From: Metabacillus sediminilitoris
Lineage (GTDB): Bacteria > Bacillota > Bacilli > Bacillales > Bacillaceae
Assembly: GCF_009720625.1 (NCBI RefSeq)
Contig: NZ_CP046266.1
Span: 5,127,501 to 5,191,500, forward strand
Direction: 5' to 3'
DNA: 64,000 nucleotides
In this document: one piece after another, positions 37,093-45,137 of the stretch
How the letters are laid out: each line of letters starts with the position of its first letter
Numbering within the stretch: the first letter of the stretch is position 1
The notes under the pieces: generated by a model
The model's input: the letters and a program-made list of their open reading frames with translations, nothing else
Told to the model about the DNA's origin: nothing
Database searches by the model: none
Made by a program: the position numbers and the translations under genes

Positions 37093-37200
37093 TTAAAGGA
37101 GTTGGATATAATACCTAGTATAGTTGGCATATATCCAACTCACTGCACCCTTTTGCACACGCCGCTCAAAGTGTTTGCTAAAGGGTTTTTCTATTCCCAT
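37093..37200 (-). CDS. Possible 35-aa ORF upstream of comK
   Basis: MGIEKPFSKHFERRVQKG followed by a Tyr-rich end. AAGGAGGG lies about 12 nt upstream, a little far. Overlaps the inverted repeat at 37100-37140. It may be a leader peptide or chance. Confidence 0.3.
   Translation of the reverse strand: MGIEKPFSKHFERRVQKGAVSWIYANYTRYYIQLL
37100..37140. promoter_or_regulatory. Inverted repeat just upstream of comK
   Basis: Perfect 11-bp arms AGTTGGATATA (37100-37110) and TATATCCAACT (37130-37140) around 19 nt, ending 46 bp before the comK start. No T-run follows on the minus strand, so an operator or leader hairpin is more likely than a terminator. Confidence 0.55.
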
Positions 37201-37233
37201 TTCATTTGCGATCCCTCCTTAACTAGAAATCGA

Positions 37234-37404
37234 TTAATGAACAAGATTCATAGGTTCTGTGTTTTCTATCTCTCCTTCAACAAAGTGGATAATCGTTTCT
37301 ACTTGAATGGCTCCATCAAAAGCATGGACGATCCCAACTTCAATAAACATAGAATCCTCAAATGGCGTTACTTCTGTTAGAAAAAAATGCTTCAAGGTGA
37401 ACAT
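37234..37404 (-). CDS. Small hypothetical protein upstream of comK
   Basis: 56 residues, MFTLKHFFLTEVTPFED then a beta-rich, acidic remainder ending ENTEPMNLVH. AGGGAG is 9 nt before the ATG at 37404. It overlaps the 37358-37504 ORF in another frame, either by coupling or because the two are one frameshifted gene. No family recognised. Confidence 0.5.
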   Translation of the reverse strand: MFTLKHFFLTEVTPFEDSMFIEVGIVHAFDGAIQVETIIHFVEGEIENTEPMNLVH

Positions 37405-37504
37405 ATACTTCATCTCCCTTTTGCCTAATGAAATAATGACTTGCCTGCTGCAATGCGATTCCATCCTTTTTTACTAGATTGCTCATACAGCTAAATAGAT
37501 TCAC
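37358..37504 (-). CDS. Small ORF in the comK leader region
   Basis: 48 residues from a GTG at 37504 with a strong AGGAGG 5 nt upstream. Sequence runs MSNLVKKDGIALQQASHYF to KGDEVYVHLEAFFSNRSNAI. A seven-T run (minus strand, 37387-37381) inside the overlap with the next ORF would allow a slip into that frame, giving a longer protein. Function unknown. Confidence 0.5.
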   Translation of the reverse strand: MNLFSCMSNLVKKDGIALQQASHYFIRQKGDEVYVHLEAFFSNRSNAI

Positions 37505-37623
37505 TTACACCTCCTATTCTTTTAAAAGATTGATTTTGTCTGATTGAACTTAGATGCAGGCTTTTAGCGGAAAAACGAAGTATACATATTGAAGTCGAAT
37601 CTTGGTGGATTTTACGAAGTTAA

Positions 37624-37629
37624 TTATAC
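37624..37629 (-). promoter_or_regulatory. Candidate -10 element for the comK leader operon
   Basis: TATAAT on the minus strand, 120 bp before the GTG at 37504. No good -35 lies 16-18 bp upstream, which fits an activator-dependent promoter. Confidence 0.45.
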
Positions 37630-37710
37630 CTTCTGTACTAGGTAAATAACACTAATTTTTGTAAAAATTTACAATAAATTAAAATTCAATTTCTTTATTT
37701 TTTCTTTAAT

Positions 37711-37744
37711 AAAAGTTTGTTTTGTTTAATAAAAATACCATTTT
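37711..37744. promoter_or_regulatory. ComK-binding K-box
   Basis: Two exact AT-boxes AAAA-N5-TTTT: 37711-37723 (GTTTG core) and 37732-37744 (TACCA core), separated by 8 bp, the classical one-turn spacing. A degenerate third box (AAAA-N5-TTTC) lies at 37681-37693. It is upstream of the comK leader ORFs. Confidence 0.75.
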
Positions 37745-37874
37745 CAAAAATCTAACACGAACATATATTCTATAAAAATTAGAATACGACCATAAAGACA
37801 AGTCAATACGCACCTTTTTTAAAATAAAAAAAGAAGTGCTACAACACTCCCTCTTAAATAAGAACGTTATATTG

Positions 37875-38681
37875 TCAAAAAATCTTAGATGGTGACAGGA
37901 TATCTAAACGATTAAAATACTTTGCACTTTCAATCATCGGACTGCAGTCAAGATAGTTCGATTCTTTTAAATCTATTTCAAAGATAAAGTCGGTATCTTT
38001 CACATATGATTTAACCATTTTCCAATCAATATTTCCTTTTCCTAGGGGCAATGAATCATGAGTAAGGCCTTTTGAATCGACGAGATGGTAATAGTGTGCA
38101 TATCGATGGTAGGTTTCTAAATGATGATGTAATTGATGATTCTCACCTTGTAAGGCGATAAATGAATGACTAATGTCGATATTTAACGGCAGGTTCAACG
38201 GTTGGACGATTTCTTCCAAAAGATGAGGATTACCAGCCGAGAATATACCTCGAATTGTATCTTCCCAAAGAAAACATTGATCACTAATTCTTAAAATCTC
38301 TTCAATACGCTTTCTCGTTTCGATTCGTTTGGTTTGATCAACAAATTTGCTGCTTTCAGATTTTGCATAATGACAATGAATGATGCATTTGATTTTTTCT
38401 TGTTTACAAATACTTGCTAACACAGAGGAAGACCAATCATAAAAGTCACGCATCTCTTTACTTGAGCTAATGATATCTAAATACTCTCCCTTAAATTTCG
38501 AGGGATGATGAAGATAGACACGGATACCTTCTGAAGTTATAGCTCTTATTTGGCTTACAAGTTTTTCTGGTTCATAAAGATTCTCTTCGTTTATATGTAG
38601 CTCCAAGATTTCAGGTTTATATTTTAGGCGATTTTGTATTTGATTCTGTTCTAAGGAAGATTTTAAACGTATATTCTTCAA
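37875..38681 (-). CDS. Sugar phosphate isomerase/epimerase-like TIM-barrel protein
   Basis: About 268 residues from the TTG at 38681 (AAAGGAG about 9 nt upstream); an ATG frame to 38723 is possible. TIM-barrel features of the xylose-isomerase-like/AP endonuclease 2 family are visible: KPEILELHI, CIIHCHYA, LWEDTIRGIFS, LNIDISHSFIA, YYHLVDSKG and DFIFEIDLKESN; the E, D and H residues are metal ligands. Substrate unknown. Confidence 0.82.
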   Translation of the reverse strand: MKNIRLKSSLEQNQIQNRLKYKPEILELHINEENLYEPEKLVSQIRAITSEGIRVYLHHPSKFKGEYLDIISSSKEMRDFYDWSSSVLASICKQEKIKCIIHCHYAKSESSKFVDQTKRIETRKRIEEILRISDQCFLWEDTIRGIFSAGNPHLLEEIVQPLNLPLNIDISHSFIALQGENHQLHHHLETYHRYAHYYHLVDSKGLTHDSLPLGKGNIDWKMVKSYVKDTDFIFEIDLKESNYLDCSPMIESAKYFNRLDILSPSKIF

Positions 38682-38800
38682 AAGTCTCAACTCCTTTAAC
38701 CTTCGAGATTTACATTCATACAACTTTAATGGTACACATTGTTTGTGATAAAAACCACATTTGTTTATTAAGAAAAGGTAAATTTTATCAAACTAACATA

Positions 38801-38826
38801 TAAAAAAGCCAACTCTTGTGTTGGCT
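38801..38826 (-). terminator. Terminator of the 49-aa membrane peptide gene
   Basis: Stem AGCCAAC/GTTGGCT with a 6-nt loop and TTTTTTA on the minus side. The same stem recurs at 40969-40989. Confidence 0.8.
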
Positions 38827-38832
38827 AACTTG

Positions 38833-38982
38833 TTAAGCAAGATTTCTTGTACTTTTTTTTGAGATATTTTGATAAATAAACGTAATCATTTTCTTTGTTT
38901 TAATCCCTTGTTGAACAATGACAATCGAGTAAATCGTTGTAAGTATCAGGCCTATGATCGCTGTCCAAAATAGCGTGTTCAT
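38833..38982 (-). CDS. 49-aa single-TM peptide
   Basis: MNTLFWTAIIGLILTTIYSI then VIVQQGIKTKKMITFIYQN and a basic end. GGGGAT lies 4-5 nt before the ATG at 38982, and a terminator follows the stop at once. One membrane helix (residues ~5-25) and a basic tail. It is a complete small gene between MarR-like and TIM-barrel genes. Confidence 0.6.
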   Translation of the reverse strand: MNTLFWTAIIGLILTTIYSIVIVQQGIKTKKMITFIYQNISKKSTRNLA

Positions 38983-39026
38983 TTTATCCCCAATATTTAT
39001 CACGTACATTCCCCCTTATCACCTTA

Positions 39027-39509
39027 TCAGTAACTGCCTGTTTTGACTTGCTTGTACCAATTTCCAAAATTTTCACTCTTATTAACATCCAAAATTTTTT
39101 GAGAGCATTCAAGAAAATGTTCAATTTCATGATTAGTTAAATGACTAATATTCAAAGGAAAGGAATCCATTTTACCAACTGAGTTAATTAATTCTTGTAT
39201 CAGCTGAATACCTGTTGGAGTTAGGTTGACTTCTTTATACTTCGGTCGTTTATCTTGGGAAATTTTTATTAGTCCTCTTAATTCCATCGGTTTCAATAAC
39301 CTTGAGACCGTTGAAATATGCCAACAGCCTAGATCACTTAATTCTGATGGTGCAAGTGATTTTTTATTTGATGAGTAAAGCAAAAATAAGATATGCTGCT
39401 GAGCTGGTGAAATTTGGTGGCGTTTCCCCAATATTGCCCATTGCTCCTCAACACAAAAGTATAAGGCACGTATTGTTAGAAGTAAGTTTTGCTTAATAAG
39501 AAGATCCAT
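39027..39509 (-). CDS. MarR/Hpr(ScoC)-like transcription regulator
   Basis: 160 residues. The winged helix spans about residues 30-105: ISPAQQHILFLLYSSNKKSLAPSELSDL, then GCWHISTVSRLLKPMELRGLI and the wing KISQDKRPKYKEVNLTP, all in MarR order. The WHISTVSRL recognition helix is like that of Hpr/ScoC. Helical ends suit dimerisation. It may act on the adjacent small gene or on transition-state genes; the target is unknown. Confidence 0.85.
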   Translation of the reverse strand: MDLLIKQNLLLTIRALYFCVEEQWAILGKRHQISPAQQHILFLLYSSNKKSLAPSELSDLGCWHISTVSRLLKPMELRGLIKISQDKRPKYKEVNLTPTGIQLIQELINSVGKMDSFPLNISHLTNHEIEHFLECSQKILDVNKSENFGNWYKQVKTGSY

Positions 39510-39711
39510 ATTTATCCCTCACTTGTAAATACAACTGACATTATTATTCATCTTATTCTAAGAATTATTCATACATCATCATACATTTTCTGATTATATG
39601 AGAGAACTAGAATGCAAACCAAAAAAGCCAACTTGAACTGTTGACTTCGCGCATTTTTTATCAAATATATACTCTTTTCTTAGAGATTGTTGTTTTTAAA
39701 ACGAAAACCAT

Positions 39712-39875
39712 TTAAGGTTGATTGGAGCAGATTGCGATACTCCTGCGGGAGCAGCGGGACAGGTGAGACTCATGCAGGCGTTAACAGCCGAGGAGGATCA
39801 CCTCCCGCCCCGCGGAAAGTGAGCATCTCTCGCTGCAATCAACCACACCGCATTACTTGGTAAATAGCAATAAAG
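39712..39875. repeat. Dispersed GC-rich ~165-bp element, copy B (inverted)
   Basis: Reverse-complement relative of 32340-32508, with the same ends: TTAAGGTTGATTGGAGC at the left and CCGCATTACTTGG then TAAATAGCAATAAA at the right. The core includes ACTCCTGCGGGAGCAGCGGG. It lies in a gap between two minus-strand genes. Confidence 0.85.
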
Positions 39876-39928
39876 TTTGCGAAAACAGCCAATATAAAAA
39901 ACACTAAATTTATGAGTGCTCTATTTTT

Positions 39929-40522
39929 TCAATCCTTACTTTTCTCTTCCTTAGTATGAAGATATATAAATACATTTGTTATACCTTTTGAGATTAAAAT
40001 AATAAGGATATATCCCAAAAATAAGTAAAAAAAGTTCGCTCCAGATTTTAAATGCATAAAGTGATGGGCAGCAAGTAATGGCTTTAAGAGAAAAGTTAAA
40101 CCAGCAGCTACTAAAAAAGAATAGATATAGAAATTTTTGTGCTTTATTAATGTCCATTGATATAAAAAAATAAATAAGACCGGTACGAAAGAAGTGTCTA
40201 ACCCAAAGTGAATAGGCAGGAGAGGAATCGCTTTATATGGATATTCCCAAAAATTAAATCTTGTCCCGATTGCATCAATATAAACCATCCAAATATGAAT
40301 GTTCAATCCAAAAAATCCTAATAAAAAGATTCTTTTACGATCAATAAAAAGATATAAAATAACGAGTGGAATAATAATCATTCCGACAATCACCCAAAAT
40401 TGCCATGTATCAAATGATGAATAATCATACCAATAATCAATCATCTGTTTTGACATTTTTTCTTGCGCTTCCTTATATTCATGAAGTTGATTAATTTGAT
40501 CTTTTGGTATATCAATTCTCAT
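39929..40522 (-). CDS. CBO0543-family membrane protein
   Basis: 197 residues from the ATG at 40522, which has AGAGGTGA just upstream; the longer frame to 40543 is rejected. Five or six helices follow a polar N-terminus (IDIPKDQINQLHEYKEAQEK). The block RFNFWEYPYKAIPLLPIHFG and then LDTSFVPVLFIFLYQWT is characteristic of CBO0543-type Bacillaceae membrane proteins. Function unknown. Confidence 0.8.
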   Translation of the reverse strand: MRIDIPKDQINQLHEYKEAQEKMSKQMIDYWYDYSSFDTWQFWVIVGMIIIPLVILYLFIDRKRIFLLGFFGLNIHIWMVYIDAIGTRFNFWEYPYKAIPLLPIHFGLDTSFVPVLFIFLYQWTLIKHKNFYIYSFLVAAGLTFLLKPLLAAHHFMHLKSGANFFYLFLGYILIILISKGITNVFIYLHTKEEKSKD

Positions 40523-40696
40523 TGGTTCACCTCTATGTAACACTTTTTATTTCCAAGTGAAAATAGTATGTGCAATCAAATGAAATAAATTCCATGTTGC
40601 GATATTTTTCCATGCCAAAAGATCGTGAGTACTAAAAAGTTAATCAGGAAACTCCAATTGTCTTTTCCCCTTAATAAATTCACCCTTTTAAGGCAA

Positions 40697-40722
40697 TAAA
40701 AAAAGAGCTTTATCAGCTCTTT
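40697..40722 (-). terminator. Terminator of the 33-aa membrane peptide gene
   Basis: Stem AAAGAGCT/AGCTCTTT with a 5-nt loop, followed on the minus strand by seven T. Confidence 0.85.
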
Positions 40723-40740
40723 ATAAGATATTATTATTTT

Positions 40741-40842
40741 TTAGAACAGTAGTTTTAAAGTTAAAAAGAATGTAAGCCATAATGGAATACTTAACAATGC
40801 CCCCCAGATCATTCCGTTAAACACATTTCCTTGATGCTCCAT
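40741..40842 (-). CDS. 33-aa single-TM peptide
   Basis: MEHQGNVFNGMIWGALLSIP then WLTFFLTLKLLF. AAAGGAG lies 8-9 nt before the ATG at 40842 and a strong terminator follows the stop. The small size, one amphipathic N-terminus and a hydrophobic helix fit a regulatory or toxin-like membrane peptide, but no family is recognised. Confidence 0.6.
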   Translation of the reverse strand: MEHQGNVFNGMIWGALLSIPLWLTFFLTLKLLF

Positions 40843-40960
40843 TATTAACACTCCTTTTTTGGTTTAAAGTAGCTTGTCCTTATTATAAATGAAAACACTT
40901 TCTTTTTATATGTTTTTATCGTTGTTAATTAAAAACGTATCTTTACTTTGTGTGTTCATA

Positions 40961-40989
40961 TATAAAAAAGCCAACTTATGATGTTGGCT
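40961..40989 (-). terminator. Terminator of the SGNH-like gene
   Basis: Stem AGCCAAC/GTTGGCT with a 7-nt loop and TTTTTTATA on the minus side, 80 bp after the stop. Confidence 0.75.
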
Positions 40990-41066
40990 CAGGCTTATCC
41001 TACAGAAGGTATTTTATGCAAGCTGAATGAAATTGCATATGATATTTTCAGTTGGTACTAGCCATA

Positions 41067-41882
41067 CTACTTAGCAACAAAATAATCGATTAAGTATTGC
41101 GACCATACTTTATTTCCATTTTCATTAGGCATGCTAGTCGGTGTTAAATAATTCTTTATTTTTTTATCCTTCCCATTAGGCCAATTTCCCCAATGATCGA
41201 TGAAAGCGATGTTGTGTTTTTTAACAAATTCTTTCAGCTCATTTATTTGCTTCGGATAATATGTTGCCCCATAGATTGGATTTGCCGGCTGCAGAAGAAT
41301 CGTTACAGCTTTATTTGCTGTCTTCCAGGAATCAATCATGTCTTCTATACTGCCTAATCGATTATTTATCGGGATTTTTCCGCTATTATCTTTAAGGGTA
41401 AAAGGCTCAAATAAGACTACATCAGGCTTTTGCTTACTAACGTTTTCGTATGATTTTGAACGTAGCACATCAATGGAGGTCTTGTCCCCTTCTGAAATAA
41501 CCGTGACTTTAATTACTTTCTCGCCGTATGTAGATCGTAATTGATTCCTAAGCAGCTCAGGCCATGCACCTTTTTTAGCAGAAGTACTTTCTGAACCGTA
41601 GATGACAAGATGTACTGGTTTTCCAGAGGTGGAAGCATGTTGAATTTTTTTCTGCAGTTGTTCTGGCAAATTTTGAGTATATGTAGATAGATCGCTCTCT
41701 TTTTCTTCTACTTCTTTTATAGGAATTTCCGCACCCATCACGTTTTCCTCTATTACTGCAGGTTCTTTATAGTTCTCCACCATTTCAGCTTTGGCTGATA
41801 TCTTATTATTCCAGTGAATATTCCCAACAATAATAGATCCTGCACATACTAACACTGTTACAATACAAATTAGCTTACCCAT
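41067..41882 (-). CDS. SGNH/GDSL hydrolase-like membrane-anchored protein
   Basis: 271 residues with a membrane anchor (about 3-22) and a short acidic linker. The core begins HLVIYGSESTS (catalytic-Ser-like GS motif), then WPELLRNQL, VTVISEGD, PDVVLFEPFTLKDN and, near the end, FIDHWGNW, the D-x-x-H position of SGNH enzymes reordered as DH. Likely an esterase or acyl-hydrolase outside the membrane. GGAGGAG precedes the ATG. It is a paralogue of the partial gene at 1..399. Confidence 0.75.
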   Translation of the reverse strand: MGKLICIVTVLVCAGSIIVGNIHWNNKISAKAEMVENYKEPAVIEENVMGAEIPIKEVEEKESDLSTYTQNLPEQLQKKIQHASTSGKPVHLVIYGSESTSAKKGAWPELLRNQLRSTYGEKVIKVTVISEGDKTSIDVLRSKSYENVSKQKPDVVLFEPFTLKDNSGKIPINNRLGSIEDMIDSWKTANKAVTILLQPANPIYGATYYPKQINELKEFVKKHNIAFIDHWGNWPNGKDKKIKNYLTPTSMPNENGNKVWSQYLIDYFVAK

Positions 41883-42473
41883 TACACTCCTCCAGTTTCG
41901 CTATGTGTCAAATTGTTCAATCTATGAAATTGATTTCAGGTTTACTAGTTTCAAATTTAAAAATACCGATCAATTATGGTATCTATTGGAAAATCCATTT
42001 TAATTATAGAAGGTATCGACGTCATTATCTATTCTTTTTGTTAGACAAGTTTCGGGTAGGACTTACAAAAATATTCAACAGGTTTATTGAACGAAAAGAG
42101 AGGGATTAAAAAAGCGAGGGAAATTGTTGGTTAAGATGTTCAGACAGTATAAAAATTTTATGACTATTAGATATAGTTTCTCCATCAAATTTATTCATTT
42201 TCGCTAAATTCCATCAAAATAGACATAAATCATTTCGGCCACTTAATGCTCTTCAACTTCATATTTTTTAATCTTTTCAGAAGTTTTTCCATACCTCATC
42301 CCCCCTTAGATAAAGCAACCTGTAATGCCTGTTAGATAGATTTTACTTAAAGAAACTGAAAAAACCTCAATATCTCTTTGGATCAATAGATTCACATACC
42401 TAATGCGCAAGTTGATCCATTTCAATCGTAATCAATTAAATATCTTAAACATATCTTCAATAATAGATTGACT
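41883..42473. other. Intergenic stretch, no gene supported
   Basis: About 590 bp. A 68-codon plus frame at 41903-42109 has no ribosome site and overlaps the SGNH-gene promoter region. No repeat or hairpin of note. Confidence 0.5.
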
Positions 42474-43583
42474 TCAGGTAGACGAATTACCAAGGTTAAA
42501 TTTTTTACGGATAAATGCAATACAAAGCAGTATTATTGGCACGATTATTTGTAGTGGCACGAAAAGATAGGGAATAAAATAATCATATGCAATTTTCAAA
42601 TATTCAACAAAATTCGTTGCAATTAATAATGATAATGGAGAAATAATGGTCCCTAAACCGAGTAGTACCGATTTAGTATGATTTAACTTAACTAATTGGG
42701 AGATTGCATCAGCAGCACCAAATATACAACCCCCAACTTTAAAAAATACCCCTGATACCATCATTAAAATAACCAATGCATCAAATCTTTCAAGGAAGTC
42801 TGCAATAGAAACCATCTGAGTAGCTGTAAAAAAAGGAAACCAATGCTCACCATAAATTTCTGGACCTAAGACAGATAAAACCAAAATTGAATTAATGGTA
42901 AGTATTAACCCACCGACTAAAATTACAGTCATGCCTACCTTTCTAATTATTTGTTTGTTATTTAAATAAGGAATAAATATCATAATGATAATCATTTCTC
43001 CAAAAGGAAAGTTTATAATACCAGGATATACCTCTTTCAAAATTGGCTTTAATCCATTTCCCATTATAGGGGTAAGGTTATTTAGATTAAAATCTTCCAC
43101 ACTTAATAATAAAATCCAAATAACAATCAAAGATATAATGTATAGTGGAAATACCATTTCTCCCATTCTTACAAATGCCTCAACTCCACCACGAAGACAA
43201 TAGATCACTAATACCATAAAACTTCCAATCACTACGACTGTTGGGGTTTCAACTAACAATGTAGAAGAAATTAAATCCCCGAAATCACGGCAAACCGTTG
43301 CTGCTAAATAGATAAAGTAAAAAAGATAAGTCAATATAATTGGATAAGAAAGGTACTTTCCGATGATTTTTGGTAACATTGAAAATAATGTATCATTCGG
43401 ATAATAAAGTGATAATTGTGTAAAAACACCCATTAGAATCAGACCACTTAACATACTAATCAGAATTGCCAACCATGCATCCTGCTTTGCTCCAGCCCCT
43501 ATATCCAGAATAATCGCGGTTCCAAGTTCGAATCCCACTATGACATAAAAGAGTTGAAGTGCACTTATTTTTTGTTGTTGCAT
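42474..43583 (-). CDS. GerB-type spore germination permease
   Basis: 369 residues from the ATG at 43583 (AGGGAG 6 nt upstream). Ten hydrophobic helices, with the start KISALQLFYVIVGFELGTAI and the loop YPNDTLFSMLPKIIGK, both typical of GerAB/GerKB amino-acid permease-like receptor subunits (APC superfamily). These proteins bind the germinant in the spore inner membrane together with GerA and GerC. No gerA or gerC partner is adjacent, so this is an orphan subunit. Confidence 0.9.
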   Translation of the reverse strand: MQQQKISALQLFYVIVGFELGTAIILDIGAGAKQDAWLAILISMLSGLILMGVFTQLSLYYPNDTLFSMLPKIIGKYLSYPIILTYLFYFIYLAATVCRDFGDLISSTLLVETPTVVVIGSFMVLVIYCLRGGVEAFVRMGEMVFPLYIISLIVIWILLLSVEDFNLNNLTPIMGNGLKPILKEVYPGIINFPFGEMIIIMIFIPYLNNKQIIRKVGMTVILVGGLILTINSILVLSVLGPEIYGEHWFPFFTATQMVSIADFLERFDALVILMMVSGVFFKVGGCIFGAADAISQLVKLNHTKSVLLGLGTIISPLSLLIATNFVEYLKIAYDYFIPYLFVPLQIIVPIILLCIAFIRKKFNLGNSST

Positions 43584-43715
43584 AATGGTCTCCCTAGAAC
43601 GATATTTCATTCTTGCTTATTATTTCCAAGCTTTAACACGTTATGCTAACTTTTAGCAATAAGGAAGAAACTGAATTATAAAACCACTCATTTTACCCAA
43701 TCCTAATCATCGTCT

Positions 43716-44190
43716 GATGAACGACCTTTTCTTTAATTATCGTCCTCTTATCGTCCTTCATAGCTCCGATGAAAGACCTTTTCTTCGATTTTCGCCCTCT
43801 TTTGGTCCTTCATAGCTCGGATGAACGACCTTTTCTTCGATTTTCGGCCTCTTTTCGTCCTTCATAGCTCCGATGAAAGACCTTTTCTTCAATTCTCGTC
43901 CTCTTTTGGTCCTTCATAGCTCCGATGAAAGACCTTTTCTTCAATTCTCGTCCTCTTTTGGTCCTTCATAGCTCTGATGAAAGACCTTTCCTTCGATTCC
44001 CGTCTTCTTTCGGTCCTTCATAGCTCCGATGAAAGACCTTTTCTTTAATTCTCGTCCTCTTTTGGTCCTTCATAGCTCCGATGAACGACCTTTTCTCGAT
44101 CCTCGACCTCTTTTGGTCCTTCATAGCTTTAATAAACGACCTTCTCCCACCCTCAACCTGATTTCATCCCACATCCCCCTAATGAACGAC
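43716..44190. repeat. 52-bp tandem array with hairpin junctions, second locus
   Basis: GATGAA keywords lie at 43716, 43768, 43820, 43872, 43924, 43976, 44028, 44080 and 44132, all 52 bp apart, with a degenerate last unit near 44181. The junction arms are GGTCCTTCAT and ATGAAAGACC around AGCTCCG (one mismatch). Units are more diverged than at 15077-15556 but align with them along most of their length. It lies in a divergent gap. Confidence 0.93.
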
Positions 44191-44342
44191 CTTCCCCTTC
44201 ATCCTCAACCCCTTTTGACCCTTAAAGTTAACAATAGGAATAAAAACACTCCACCAACCCCCATCTTTTTTAAAAAAATATAAATTCCCCGCTACCCAAC
44301 TTCCCCTTTCTTTCTATATATAGGGTGAAAGGAGGTGAGAAC

Positions 44343-44561
44343 ATGGCGGTTCAAGTATTAATCGAGTCTCAACTAAGTCTTGTCTTTGATATGGGTTTAG
44401 ATGAAAAAGGAAAAGTGATTTTGAAGCGTAAAAATTACAACAACATCAAGACATCAGCCACAGCTGATCAATTGCTTCAAGCAGCACAAGCCATTGCAAG
44501 CTTACAAACACAGTCACTATCATCGATTGAACGTAATGACACGAATCAAGTGACGAGCTAA
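44343..44561 (+). CDS. DUF1659-domain protein
   Basis: 72 residues; AAAGGAGGTGA sits just before the ATG at 44343. The sequence AVQVLIESQLSLVFDMGLD and KTSATADQLLQAAQAIASL is the DUF1659 pattern. Function unknown. First of a trio with DUF2922 and YvrJ that recurs in Bacillaceae. Confidence 0.88.
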   Translation: MAVQVLIESQLSLVFDMGLDEKGKVILKRKNYNNIKTSATADQLLQAAQAIASLQTQSLSSIERNDTNQVTS

Positions 44562-44625
44562 TGTGACGACCAGCAATGGAGGTCGTAGCATGATGTATTA
44601 GGAAAACAGAAATGAGGAGGTGAAC

Positions 44626-44847
44626 ATGATGGCGAAAACATTAGAACTGCACTTTTTAAATACAGAGGGAAAAACAGTGAAAGTAAACATTGATTCTCCA
44701 AAGGATCCAGTTGATCAGCTAGCCCTTTCAACAGCAATGGACCAAATCTTAGCTTCTAATATTTTTATTACAACAGGTGGAGATTTTGTCTCTAAAAAAG
44801 GAGCGAGAATGGTTGACCGTAATGTAACAGAAATTACACTTGCTTAA
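44626..44847 (+). CDS. DUF2922-domain protein
   Basis: 73 residues from the ATG at 44626 (AGGAGG 5 nt upstream; a second ATG follows directly). The pattern KTLELHFLNTEGKTVKVNID, DPVDQLALSTAMDQILASN and GARMVDRNVTEITLA fits DUF2922. Function unknown. Second gene of the trio. Confidence 0.88.
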   Translation: MMAKTLELHFLNTEGKTVKVNIDSPKDPVDQLALSTAMDQILASNIFITTGGDFVSKKGARMVDRNVTEITLA

Positions 44848-44919
44848 TAGATCGAGGGCTGACAACGAAATGTAGCGTCAGCCCTTACCCTTATTCCATT
44901 ATAAAAGAGGTGTGAACAA

Positions 44920-45060
44920 ATGGAACAATGGTTATCAGTCATTAGTGAAGTCGGCTTTCCGATCATCGTTACCCTATATTTACTGAATAGGATTGAAAGC
45001 AAGCTCGACACATTAAATCACTCGATTCAAATGCTTCCAACACAGCTGCAGAAGCAGTAA
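44920..45060 (+). CDS. YvrJ-family small membrane protein
   Basis: 46 residues: MEQWLSVISEVGFPIIVTLY then LLNRIESKLDTLNHSI. AGAGGTG lies 7 nt upstream. One membrane helix followed by an amphipathic segment with R-I-E-x-K-L, as in YvrJ proteins (holin-like size). Last gene of the trio, with a strong terminator directly after the stop. Confidence 0.85.
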   Translation: MEQWLSVISEVGFPIIVTLYLLNRIESKLDTLNHSIQMLPTQLQKQ

Positions 45061-45111
45061 AAATAGACAGAATGGGACCAACTATACAAGTCGGTCCCAT
45101 TCTGTCTATTT
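45061..45111. terminator. Long bidirectional terminator
   Basis: A 19-bp perfect stem, AAATAGACAGAATGGGACC and its complement, around a 13-nt loop, between the YvrJ gene and the convergent epimerase gene. T-rich on both sides. Confidence 0.92.
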
Positions 45112-45137
45112 TGTCGGGATAAATTTATACGCCAGTT

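Noticed and set aside
41903..42109. A 68-codon plus-strand frame
   Set aside because: No Shine-Dalgarno sequence or family signal, and it sits in the promoter region of the divergent SGNH-like gene.
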